Below the pieces are notes generated by a model. That model was not told the origin of the DNA, did no database searches, and saw only the letters and a program-made list of their open reading frames with translations. The position numbers and the translations under genes were made by a program. Of a stretch of 64,000 bases of DNA, positions 8,293 to 16,650 are shown in pieces; the first letter of the stretch is position 1; each line of letters starts with the position of its first letter. The stretch comes from Nitrospirota bacterium (GTDB lineage: Bacteria > Nitrospirota > Thermodesulfovibrionia > Thermodesulfovibrionales > JdFR-88): NCBI GenBank assembly GCA_021789555.1, contig JAJYJK010000005.1, positions 1 to 64,000 of the forward strand. The letters are read 5' to 3'.

Positions 8293-8451
8293 TTAGATTT
8301 TCGTAAACTGGTCCTTGCCCGCGCCGCAGACAGGGCAGACCCATTCATCCGGCAGCTCCTCGAAAGGGGTGCCGGGTTTTATTCCGCCCTCCGGGTCCCC
8401 GGTCTCGGGCTCATAGATGTAACCGCAAAGCTCGCATCTCCATTTTTCCAT
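8293..8451 (-). CDS. Rubredoxin
   Basis: 52 aa, missed by the ORF track. The sequence [20 protein letters not shown]...[13 protein letters not shown] carries the two CxxCG/CPxCGxxK knuckles that bind a single iron, with the family's usual length and spacing. Rubredoxin carries electrons in the cytoplasm, here most likely to the rubrerythrin encoded 16 bp downstream. A GGGAGG lies somewhat far upstream of the ATG. The pair implies an anaerobic or microaerophilic life with oxidative-stress defence. Confidence 0.96.
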   Translation of the reverse strand: MEKWRCELCGYIYEPETGDPEGGIKPGTPFEELPDEWVCPVCGAGKDQFTKI

Positions 8452-8674
8452 TGAGAAGACAAGGCCTCCCGCAGATTTTTTATTTGTAAAACTTTAGGGC
8501 AAAAGGGCCGGACTGTCAAATTGGGCTCCTGCGCCTGCCCGGTTTAATCGGATGCAGGCCCGTTTTGGCCGGATGCATATCGGGGTTGGCGGGATGCCGG
8601 AACTGGAAAAGGCCCGGCTTGCCCGAATGCCGGAATGCTGATCGACTTGGGATGAAATCCGAAGAAAAATTTTA

Positions 8675-8700
8675 AGAAAAAAAGCCGCTTTAAAAGGCGG
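8675..8700 (-). terminator. Terminator at the HD-GYP gene end
   Basis: On the minus strand CCGCCTTTTAAAGCGG forms a short bulged hairpin followed by CTTTTTTTCTT. The stop codon of the HD-GYP gene lies inside the hairpin. It is a plausible rho-independent terminator of moderate strength. Confidence 0.6.
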
Positions 8701-9307
8701 ACCAGGCGGCTGCCGCACCCTCCGCCGTGCGTCTGTCTTCGTTTTTGTTTTTGACCGGGGAGCAGGCCTCTATGATGTCCAGAAATGCCTCGACCACGAG
8801 CGGGTCAAACTGCGTGCCGGAGCATCGCCTGAGCTCGGATATGGCGTAATGCTTCCCCGGGGCCTTTCTGTACGGCCTGTCGGCTGTCATCGAATCGAAG
8901 GCGTCGGCCACGTAGAGTATCCTGGAAAGAAATGGTATCGCCTCTCCGGTGAGCCCGTCGGGGTAACCCGTGCCGTCATAGCGCTCATGATGGTGCCTTA
9001 TTACCCGGGCCACGCGCGCGAGCGTCTCTGTTTGCAGGAGGAGGTCGGCGCCGTGAACGGGGTGCAGCTTCACAAGCTCGAATTCCTTGCTCGTCAGCCC
9101 GCCGCGCTTTTCAAGCACCGAGGAACAGGTGTCAATCTTGCCGATATCGTGCAGCAGGCCGGCAAGTTTCAGGGTCTCCAGGGGCTCCCCGGAAAGCCCA
9201 AGCTCGCGGCCGGCCACCAACGCATATCTCATCACCCGGATCGAGTGGCCGTTCATCCAGGGCGACTGTCCGCCTATAGCCTTAGAAAGAGCTTGAACTC
9301 TATTCAC
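8690..9307 (-). CDS. HD-GYP domain protein (c-di-GMP phosphodiesterase type)
   Basis: 205 aa, essentially a stand-alone HD-GYP domain. Visible motifs are GHSIRVMRYA, the HD pair LLHDIGKI (about residues 51-58), HPVHGADLL, and the diagnostic HHERYDGTGYPDGL (about 100-113), followed by DAFDSMT. HD-GYP proteins hydrolyse cyclic di-GMP to GMP using a di- or tri-iron centre. No receiver or sensory domain is fused, so the input must come from elsewhere. The start is GTG. A TTGACA/TATAGT promoter sits about 50 bp upstream. A PilZ protein 2.4 kb away shows that c-di-GMP signalling is used. Confidence 0.93.
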   Translation of the reverse strand: MNRVQALSKAIGGQSPWMNGHSIRVMRYALVAGRELGLSGEPLETLKLAGLLHDIGKIDTCSSVLEKRGGLTSKEFELVKLHPVHGADLLLQTETLARVARVIRHHHERYDGTGYPDGLTGEAIPFLSRILYVADAFDSMTADRPYRKAPGKHYAISELRRCSGTQFDPLVVEAFLDIIEACSPVKNKNEDRRTAEGAAAAWSAF

Positions 9308-9354
9308 TAACCGTTTCTTTTAACAGCATTTTTCAGATTTTGAAATTATTATAC

Positions 9355-9382
9355 ACTATAGGAAAAAGGCCCTCGTTGTCAA
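9355..9382 (-). promoter_or_regulatory. Sigma-70 type promoter of the HD-GYP gene
   Basis: On the minus strand TTGACA (9377-9382) and TATAGT (9355-9360) are separated by 16 bp. A second TATAAT overlaps just downstream (9348-9353). The predicted transcript begins about 45 nt before the GTG start. Confidence 0.6.
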
Positions 9383-9415
9383 TGGGAAAATATATGGGTG
9401 GCGCGTATTGCCCCC

Positions 9416-9441
9416 GCCCCGGAAAACAAGTTTTCCGGGGC
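9416..9441. repeat. Perfect 26-bp palindrome
   Basis: GCCCCGGAAAAC and its exact complement flank a 2-nt centre, giving a 12-bp perfect stem. It sits in the divergent gap between the HD-GYP gene and scpB. No T run follows, so it is not a classical terminator; an operator or cruciform-type repeat is possible. Confidence 0.75.
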
Positions 9442-9551
9442 CCCCTGTATCGGTCTCCGGACGCGTATAAAATCTAAAATCTAAAATATAGATAGATAAA
9501 ATTTTACTTTTTGATTTTTAAAAAGATGCCCGCATCTGGTATATTTTCCTG

Positions 9552-10091
9552 ATGGAGATATCGGTTTCCACCCAGAAGGCGATGATGGAGGCCCTTCTTT
9601 TCGCCTCCTCCGGGCCATTGCGCGTCAAAGACCTGAAGGAGCTGACCGGATTGCCGGAGAACGAGATTGAAGACCTCCTGGATGACCTGAAGGAAGAATA
9701 CAGGCAGAGGGGAGGCGGGGTGCTCATAACCCAGCTTGCGGGCGGATACATGATGCACACAAACCCGGATTGCTCCGGGTGGGCAAGGAAGCTGAAGGCG
9801 TCCGAGCCGGCAAGGGCAAAGATGTCCCAGGCGTCCCTGGAGAGCCTTGCGATAATCGCCTACAAGCAGCCGATAACGAAGGCCGAGCTTGAGGCCCTGA
9901 GGGGCGTGAACTCCGACGGCGTGATGAAGGCCCTCCTGGACAGGAGGCTCATAAGGATCGTGGGCAGGAAAGAGGCCCCGGGCAAACCTCTGCTCTACGG
10001 CACGACCCAGGAGTTCCTCCTGCATTTCGGCCTGAAAGACCTGACCGGGTTGCCGACGCTGAAAGAGTTCCAGCGGGAAGATGTGGTGTAG
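9552..10091 (+). CDS. scpB: Segregation and condensation protein B
   Basis: 179 aa. ScpB is a dimeric winged-helix kleisin partner that joins ScpA and Smc to compact and segregate the chromosome. Typical features are the N-terminal MEALLFASSGPL, the winged-helix helix pairs, and the hallmark SLESLAIIAYKQPITKAEL (about residues 99-117) with a following RR.L..GRKEAPGKP segment. scpA is not adjacent. There is no Shine-Dalgarno; TATATT ends 6 nt before the ATG, suggesting a leaderless message. Confidence 0.95.
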   Translation: MEISVSTQKAMMEALLFASSGPLRVKDLKELTGLPENEIEDLLDDLKEEYRQRGGGVLITQLAGGYMMHTNPDCSGWARKLKASEPARAKMSQASLESLAIIAYKQPITKAELEALRGVNSDGVMKALLDRRLIRIVGRKEAPGKPLLYGTTQEFLLHFGLKDLTGLPTLKEFQREDVV

Positions 10092-11597
<1,506 letters not shown>

Positions 11598-11709
11598 AGA
11601 AGCGCGCCGGTGCGGCCCGTAGGCTGCGCCATGCCCGCCTTGCGACCACCTCATGACCGCTTTTTGCCCGCCCGCCTTGTGCCTGTCCCGGCGGTTCCCA
11701 GGCGGCCGG

Positions 11710-12015
11710 TCAATCGCTTAGAATCACCCCGACCCGGTAGAGTTCATCCGTGATCTTCCTGCACCACTTTATTGTCCCGCGTTTCGGCTCATCCCAGATG
11801 GCGTTGCTCGTAATGACGACCGAAACGCCCTCTTCGATCAGGCATTGGGTGTAAAAACAGATGCCGGTGTCGCTTAGGTTCAGGGTTATCCCGTTTGTGG
11901 CCTCGCCTTTTTGCGGCCCCGCCCCCTCCGGCGGGAAAGCGGTGTAGCTCATGGGCACGGTCGTGAGGTCGCGCTTGTGTCTTCGTCTTTCATGAGCAAT
12001 GCCGCCCGTTGCCAA
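11710..12015 (-). CDS. PilZ domain protein (c-di-GMP receptor type)
   Basis: 101 aa. Both c-di-GMP binding elements are visible: an Arg-rich RxxxR segment near the N-terminus (ERRRHKRD, about residues 9-16) and NLSDTG (about 46-51), the D/NxSxxG motif. The remainder is the small PilZ barrel. Single-domain PilZ proteins act as cytoplasmic c-di-GMP receptors that bind partner proteins. The start is a TTG with an excellent GGAGGG site 6 nt upstream. The gene stands alone, so its target is not indicated. Confidence 0.85.
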   Translation of the reverse strand: MATGGIAHERRRHKRDLTTVPMSYTAFPPEGAGPQKGEATNGITLNLSDTGICFYTQCLIEEGVSVVITSNAIWDEPKRGTIKWCRKITDELYRVGVILSD

Positions 12016-12317
12016 CAGGGACCCTCCGTTTGGTAATTTTAAAGAATTTTCTTTGGGGTGAGTGCTTATAAAAAAACGCTATTATAATCCGGATTAAAAG
12101 TCAATACGGGAAATCCGCGTCTGGCCTGTGTCAGCTTTGTGGGCGGCGATTTCATGCCGTCATACGTGCCAGAATTTTATTTTACAAGAATAAAATCGGG
12201 CGGAATCCAGGGACGCACACAAACATTTTCAAGCGCAGGCCCATCCCAGCTTGGCCGTGTTTATCATATTTTGCCGTTTTGTTGTAAAATAAGGCGTTAA
12301 GGAGGTGGAACAAAAAC
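12016..12317. other. Divergent intergenic region, no gene seen
   Basis: About 300 bp between the PilZ gene and tatA. I see no ORF with a ribosome site and no tRNA-like fold. It contains an 8-bp inverted repeat ATTTTATT/AATAAAAT (12174-12196). Promoters for both flanking genes must lie here but none matches consensus well. Confidence 0.5.
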
Positions 12318-12527
12318 ATGTTTGAAGGGTTGTTTCAGCCGATACATCTGCTTTTGGTGGTAGTGATTGCGCTTTTGATATTCGGACCGGGCAAGCTGCC
12401 GCAGCTTGGCGAGGGGCTTGGCAAGAGCATCCGCGAGTTCAAGAAGGCCCTTGCCGGCAGCGACGAGGTGAAGCCCATTGCGGAGAAGGCCGGCGAGGAG
12501 GAGAAAAAAGAGGCGCAAGTCAAGTAA
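12318..12527 (+). CDS. tatA: Twin-arginine translocase subunit TatA
   Basis: 69 aa. A short N-terminal region leads into one transmembrane helix (IHLLLVVVIALLIF, about residues 9-22). Then comes the family's hinge FGPGKLPQLGEGLGKSIREFKKAL with its amphipathic helix, and a charged tail. TatA oligomers form the pore that exports folded proteins. A strong AAGGAGG site precedes the ATG. No tatC or tatB is nearby in the window. Confidence 0.95.
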   Translation: MFEGLFQPIHLLLVVVIALLIFGPGKLPQLGEGLGKSIREFKKALAGSDEVKPIAEKAGEEEKKEAQVK

Positions 12528-12624
12528 GAGTAAAACAGGCCGGTTTTTCCCGCCCCTTTAAGGCGCCCCTTCCAAAGCGCGGTCTTCGCGCCGTGCGCGT
12601 CGGGGATTATGTTATCATTTCAAA

Positions 12625-14160
12625 ATGCTCAGGAACTATTTCCTCAACATCTCCCTGAACAAAAAGCTCGTCTTTATGATGCTTTTTCTGAGTTTCATGC
12701 TCCTCTCCATGCTCGTCTTCTTTTACCTCCATGACGAGAAGAGGTTGATAAGCGAGGTCACAAGCCGCACGGCCGACCTGTCCAGGGCCATACAGATAGG
12801 CGTTGAGGTGACGCAGACAAAGACGGCGTCGCAGACGGGCGAGGAGGCGAAGGCCGAGGAGGAGAGGAAGCTGGAGGCCTATCTTAAAAATTTAAAACCC
12901 AAAGGCATCAACGAGATATCGATAATAGGCAACGACAACCTCATCATAGCCAGCACGAACCCCAAAAAAGTCGGCGCGGCGGTCAGCCCCAAGAGAAAGC
13001 AGCTCATCATCAAGGCGCAACTGGGGGAGCCGGTCTCGAATAACGAAGGCCGCACATACAATGTCATCCTGCCGGTCGTGGCCGGCAAGACGCACTACGG
13101 CTACATTCACCTGATAATAAACGAGGAGGATTTTTCGCTCCTTCTGAGGCGCAACATGGAGAAAAAGACGATAGCCGCCCTGCTTGTGTTCCTGCTTGGC
13201 AGCGGCATAGCGGTCTTCCTCTCCTCCCGCTACACTAAGCCCATAAACGAGATATCGCTTGCCGCGGGCAAGGTGGCGGCGGGAGATTTCGTCGAGATAG
13301 AACCGACCGACAGGAAGGACGAGATAGGCACGCTCACGAACAGCTTCAATCTGATGGTGCAGCGCCTGAGGGAAAACAGGCGGCTCGAGGAAAAACTCCG
13401 CGAGGCCGAGCACCTTTCCGCCGTGGGGCAGCTTTCAAGGAGCATGGCGCATGAGATAAGAAACCCGCTTAATTTCATAAGCCTGAGCATAGATTACCTG
13501 AAGGACAACTATGCCCCGTCCCCGGAAGAAGACGGCGGGCAGAAGGCCGGAAAATTCGACTCCCTCATATCGAGCATAAAAGGGGAGGTGTTCAGGCTCG
13601 ACAAGCTCGTCCGGGACTTCCTGGACTACGGCAGGCCGCTGAAACTAAACATGAAGCGCGTGGGCGTCGTGGGCCTCTTTGGCGAGGTCTCCAGGCTCAT
13701 AAAGGCCAAGGCCGAATCGGAAAAGGTCAGGGTGATAAAGAGGTTCCACTACATGCCGGAGGTGCTCATAGACCCGGATTTCATGAAGACCTGCATCTTC
13801 AACATAGTGCTGAACGCCTTCCAGGCCATGCCCTCGGGTGGAAACCTCACCCTGGAGACCTGGAAGGAGGACGGACGCGTGGCCCTCGGCATAAGCGACA
13901 CAGGGGAGGGCGTGCCGGCCGAACATCTCCCGAAGGTCTTCGAGCCTTTCTTCACGACCAAAAGCGAGGGGCTGGGTCTTGGTCTGGCGACCACAAAACG
14001 CATAGTGGAGGAACACGGCGGGGAGATATCCTTCCAGAGCGCGCCGGGCAGGGGATCCAGCGTGGTCCTGAAGCTGCCCGTCCCCGATGAGACACCCATG
14101 CCGGGGCCCGCCCCGGGCGCCGAAAGGCCGGTTTCCATGAAGTCCGGCATCGAGACATGA
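12625..14160 (+). CDS. Sensor histidine kinase (NtrB/ZraS-like, HAMP-containing)
   Basis: 511 aa. Two transmembrane segments (about residues 13-33 and 184-201) enclose a periplasmic sensory domain of about 150 residues. A HAMP domain follows (about 202-255, SSRYTKPINEIS...). The HisKA H-box is AHEIRNPLNFISLS with the phosphoacceptor His present. The ATPase has N, G1 and G2 boxes (NIVLNAFQAM, DTGEGVP, GLGLGLATTKRIV). It lies 19 bp upstream of a sigma-54 activator gene, so the two form a two-component pair. There is no Shine-Dalgarno; TATCAT ends 6 nt before the ATG. The stimulus is unknown, but ZraS-type kinases with this layout sense envelope stress or metals. Confidence 0.93.
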   Translation: MLRNYFLNISLNKKLVFMMLFLSFMLLSMLVFFYLHDEKRLISEVTSRTADLSRAIQIGVEVTQTKTASQTGEEAKAEEERKLEAYLKNLKPKGINEISIIGNDNLIIASTNPKKVGAAVSPKRKQLIIKAQLGEPVSNNEGRTYNVILPVVAGKTHYGYIHLIINEEDFSLLLRRNMEKKTIAALLVFLLGSGIAVFLSSRYTKPINEISLAAGKVAAGDFVEIEPTDRKDEIGTLTNSFNLMVQRLRENRRLEEKLREAEHLSAVGQLSRSMAHEIRNPLNFISLSIDYLKDNYAPSPEEDGGQKAGKFDSLISSIKGEVFRLDKLVRDFLDYGRPLKLNMKRVGVVGLFGEVSRLIKAKAESEKVRVIKRFHYMPEVLIDPDFMKTCIFNIVLNAFQAMPSGGNLTLETWKEDGRVALGISDTGEGVPAEHLPKVFEPFFTTKSEGLGLGLATTKRIVEEHGGEISFQSAPGRGSSVVLKLPVPDETPMPGPAPGAERPVSMKSGIET

Positions 14161-14179
14161 AGGGAGACCCCCTGCACGG

Positions 14180-15571
14180 ATGGCCGTAATACTCGTGGTG
14201 GACGACGAACCGCTCCAGAGGGACATCCTCACGCGCATCCTCTCCGACGCGGGTTATGAGGCCCATGCCGCGGGTTCGGGGGAAGAGGCCCTCGAAATGG
14301 CCAGGGCCCTGGACCCCGACGTCATCCTTACCGATTTGAAGATGAAACGGATGAACGGCATAGAGCTCATGGAGCGCATGAAATCCGAAAACGAGCTTTC
14401 AATGCCGGCCATGATCATCATGACCGCCTTCGGCAGCGTATCCTCGGCGGTGGAGGCGATGAAGAAAGGCGCCTTCGATTATATCTCCAAGCCGCTGGAA
14501 AAGGAGATGGTGCTGCTGACTATAAAAAGGGCCGTCAATATGGTCGAGATCCTCAAGAAAAACCGGGAGCTTCAGAGCGTCCTTTACAACAAGTTCGGCA
14601 TCGAGGGGATCATCGGGGACTCCATGTGGGTCAAGGACGTAATAAACCTCGTAAAGAAGGTCAACGACAGCCCGGTGACGGTGCTCATCCTTGGGGAGTC
14701 CGGCACGGGCAAGGAGCTGGTGGCCAGGGCAATCCATTACAGCGGCACCAGGAGCACCAAACCCTTCACGGCGATAAACTGCGCCTCCATACCGGAGTCC
14801 CTCCTCGAGAGCGAGCTTTTCGGCTACGAGCCGGGCGCCTTTACGGGCGCCAGCTCAAGGAGGACAGGGCTGTTTGAGGCCACAAACGGCGGCACCGTCT
14901 TCCTGGATGAGATCGGGGACCTCCCGCCCGCCATACAGTCCAAGATCCTCCGCGTGCTCCAGGAAAAGGAGCTAAGAAGACTCGGGGGGCGCGAAACCAT
15001 AAAAGTGGACGTGAAGATAATCGCCGCCACCAACAAGGACCTGGAGAAGGAGATAAAAAGCGGCAGGTTCCGGGAAGACCTCTACTACAGGCTGCGCATC
15101 GTCACCATAGAGCTGCCCCCACTCAGGGAGCGCAAAGAGGACATCCCGGAGCTGGTCGGCTATTTCCTCGAAAAATACAACAAGGAGTTCGGCAGGAGGA
15201 TAAAGAAGGTAAACGAATCCGTGCTCAGGGCCTTCGCGGACTACCATTGGCCGGGCAATGTCAGACAGCTCGAGGCGGTTGTGGAGAGGGCCGTGCTCAT
15301 CTGCGACACCGATACCATAATGCCCGGCGATATCAAGGGCGAGCTCAGGAGCGCTCAGCGGGGACAGGCCGGCCTAGACATAGAGATACCGGAGGAGGGC
15401 ATCTCCTTCGATGAGCTTGAAAAGGAACTCCTGAGAAAGGCCATGGCCAAGGCGGGCGGGGTGGCCGCCAGGGCGGCCAAACTCCTCGGCATGAGCTACA
15501 AGACCTTCTGGTACAGATGGGAGAAGCTCAGTGTCCAAAATTCTTCCCCAAAAAAGGAAGAGGTTTCCTAA
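14180..15571 (+). CDS. Sigma-54-dependent response regulator (NtrC family)
   Basis: 463 aa. The receiver domain (about residues 1-120) has DDE near the start, the phospho-Asp in VILTDLKM and the Lys in YISKPLEK. The AAA+ domain (about 140-380) has Walker A GESGTGKE, the sigma-54 contact loop GAFTGA, Walker B GGTVFLDEIGD and the arginine region. A Fis-type helix-turn-helix ends the protein (VAARAAKLLGMSYKTFWYR). It activates sigma-54 RNA polymerase from upstream sites. Its kinase is the gene just upstream. A perfect sigma-54 promoter starts 92 bp after its stop and is its likely target. Confidence 0.96.
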   Translation: MAVILVVDDEPLQRDILTRILSDAGYEAHAAGSGEEALEMARALDPDVILTDLKMKRMNGIELMERMKSENELSMPAMIIMTAFGSVSSAVEAMKKGAFDYISKPLEKEMVLLTIKRAVNMVEILKKNRELQSVLYNKFGIEGIIGDSMWVKDVINLVKKVNDSPVTVLILGESGTGKELVARAIHYSGTRSTKPFTAINCASIPESLLESELFGYEPGAFTGASSRRTGLFEATNGGTVFLDEIGDLPPAIQSKILRVLQEKELRRLGGRETIKVDVKIIAATNKDLEKEIKSGRFREDLYYRLRIVTIELPPLRERKEDIPELVGYFLEKYNKEFGRRIKKVNESVLRAFADYHWPGNVRQLEAVVERAVLICDTDTIMPGDIKGELRSAQRGQAGLDIEIPEEGISFDELEKELLRKAMAKAGGVAARAAKLLGMSYKTFWYRWEKLSVQNSSPKKEEVS

Positions 15572-15581
15572 AAAAGGAAAC
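15543..15581. promoter_or_regulatory. Paired palindromic activator-binding sites (candidate enhancer)
   Basis: Two A-tract-centred palindromes lie in tandem: CTTCC-N8-GGAAG (15543-15560) and GTTTCC-N7-GGAAAC (15563-15581). Both centres contain AAAAAA and are about 20 bp apart, i.e. two helical turns. They sit roughly 85-120 bp upstream of the -24/-12 promoter, overlapping the end of the activator gene. That is the classical position of NtrC-family enhancers. The second palindrome is followed by TTTTCTTTT and could also serve as a terminator for the regulator gene. Confidence 0.6.
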
Positions 15582-15662
15582 TTTTCTTTTCCGCCGTTTT
15601 TGCTATTCTTTATATTAGACCGAATTACGGGGATTTTGCGGCGCCACCTCTATCGCCCAACC

Positions 15663-15678
15663 TGGCATGATACTTGCA
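15663..15678 (+). promoter_or_regulatory. Sigma-54 (-24/-12) promoter
   Basis: TGGCATGATACTTGCA matches the TGGCAYR-N4-TTGCW consensus with the invariant GG and GC exactly 12 bp apart. It lies 70 bp upstream of the small exported protein's start codon. The predicted start of transcription is near 15689. It lies right after the sigma-54 activator gene. Confidence 0.88.
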
Positions 15679-15747
15679 AAGTAAAAGCCCGATATTGTAA
15701 AGGTAACCTAAAAGCGCAAAATCTCAAGAGGAAAGGAGGTGAATCTC

Positions 15748-16176
15748 ATGAAGAAAGTTTTGACCTTTGTACTCGCGGTCCTCTTTGCATTCTCGCTGGC
15801 GGGGGTAGCCCTTGCCCAGGATGCGGGGACCAGCGCTGCCGCACCGGCCAAAAAGGTGACAAAGAAAAAGGTCGCCAAGAAGAAAGCCGTCAGGTACAGC
15901 GTTGTCATCGGTACGGTTTCCTCCGTCGACGCGACGGCCAATACCGTTACTGTAAAGGGCAGGAAGGGCGAAGTGACCCTCAACACCACCGCTAAGACGG
16001 TAGTGAAGAAGGGCAGGAAGAAAATAACCCTCGCCGACGTCAAGGCTGGCGACAAGGTGTACGCCAGGTACTCGAAGGAGAATGGCAAGGACGTTGCCAA
16101 ACTCATCTCGGTCCACACCGTGGTGAAGAAGGCCAAGAAAGCCAAGAAGAAAGCAGCTGCTCCTGCAGCGAAATAA
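15748..16176 (+). CDS. Small exported Lys/Ala-rich protein under sigma-54 control
   Basis: 142 aa from the ATG set by AAAGGAGGTG; the track starts three codons earlier at a GTG inside that site. A signal peptide (MKKVLTFVLAVLFAFSLAGVALAQ) is cleaved after ALA. Then follow a Lys-rich linker (KKVTKKKVAKKKAV), a small beta-type core (about residues 50-115, VVIGTVSSVDATANTVTVKGRKGEVTLNT...DVKAGDKVYARY) resembling an OB-like or DUF5666-type fold, and a second Lys/Ala tail. It should be periplasmic and very basic. The gene order and sigma-54 promoter recall zraS-zraR-zraP, although the protein is not ZraP-like. Confidence 0.8.
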   Translation: MKKVLTFVLAVLFAFSLAGVALAQDAGTSAAAPAKKVTKKKVAKKKAVRYSVVIGTVSSVDATANTVTVKGRKGEVTLNTTAKTVVKKGRKKITLADVKAGDKVYARYSKENGKDVAKLISVHTVVKKAKKAKKKAAAPAAK

Positions 16177-16195
16177 TCTGCCTGGCGGATCATGG

Positions 16196-16227
16196 AAAAG
16201 GGGCGCATGTTTGCGCCCCTTTTTTTT
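16196..16227 (+). terminator. Strong rho-independent terminator
   Basis: An 8-bp stem GGGGCGCA/TGCGCCCC with a TGTT loop is followed by eight T and preceded by AAAA, so it can act in both directions. It ends the sigma-54-driven transcript and also faces the convergent membrane-protein gene. Confidence 0.92.
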
Positions 16228-16254
16228 GCGCCTTTTTTCGTCTTTTCCGGGGCC

Positions 16255-16590
16255 TCAGAACCTCTTCGCCGCCACCATCCCGAGGGCGACGATGAAATAA
16301 AAGAGGATGCCCAGTATGAGCGCCGCGGCAAATCCGAGTCTCGGCGTAAGAAATATGATCGAAAAGATGTAGATGAGCCACGGAAAGAGCATCAGCACCA
16401 GCGCCGTGGCGTAAGGCACCACGGCGGCGGGGCCGGATTCCAGGTAAATCGTCAGGAAGGTTATGGCCGTTATCGTCGGCATATTGGCGAAAAAAGCCGC
16501 CATGAGCCCCCGGGAATGGCTGGCCAGATAGGTGACCAGGCTTACGACCGTCCCGCCAAGAAGGAAATATAAAAGATATTTAAGCGTCAT
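16255..16590 (-). CDS. Small integral membrane protein, GlpM/DUF3147-like
   Basis: 111 aa, four predicted hydrophobic helices. The pattern KYLLYFLLGGTVVSLVTYLASHSRGLMAAFFANMP aligns by eye with the N-terminal half of Pseudomonas GlpM-type proteins (LLGG-VV-L-LLS-SR...P-FPT). The later segment FPWLIYIFSIIF also aligns. The biochemical role of this family is not established. No Shine-Dalgarno is obvious before the ATG. The gene is monocistronic between a terminator and nadB. Confidence 0.5.
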   Translation of the reverse strand: MTLKYLLYFLLGGTVVSLVTYLASHSRGLMAAFFANMPTITAITFLTIYLESGPAAVVPYATALVLMLFPWLIYIFSIIFLTPRLGFAAALILGILFYFIVALGMVAAKRF

Positions 16591-16650
16591 ATGCGAAAAA
16601 GAAAAATTTCAAGCTGTTCGCGGAAATTCGCCGATATGATTAACCGCCGC

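Noticed and set aside
12146-12230. Small inverted repeat ATTTTATT/AATAAAAT as an operator
   Set aside because: Low-complexity A/T words; no support beyond symmetry.
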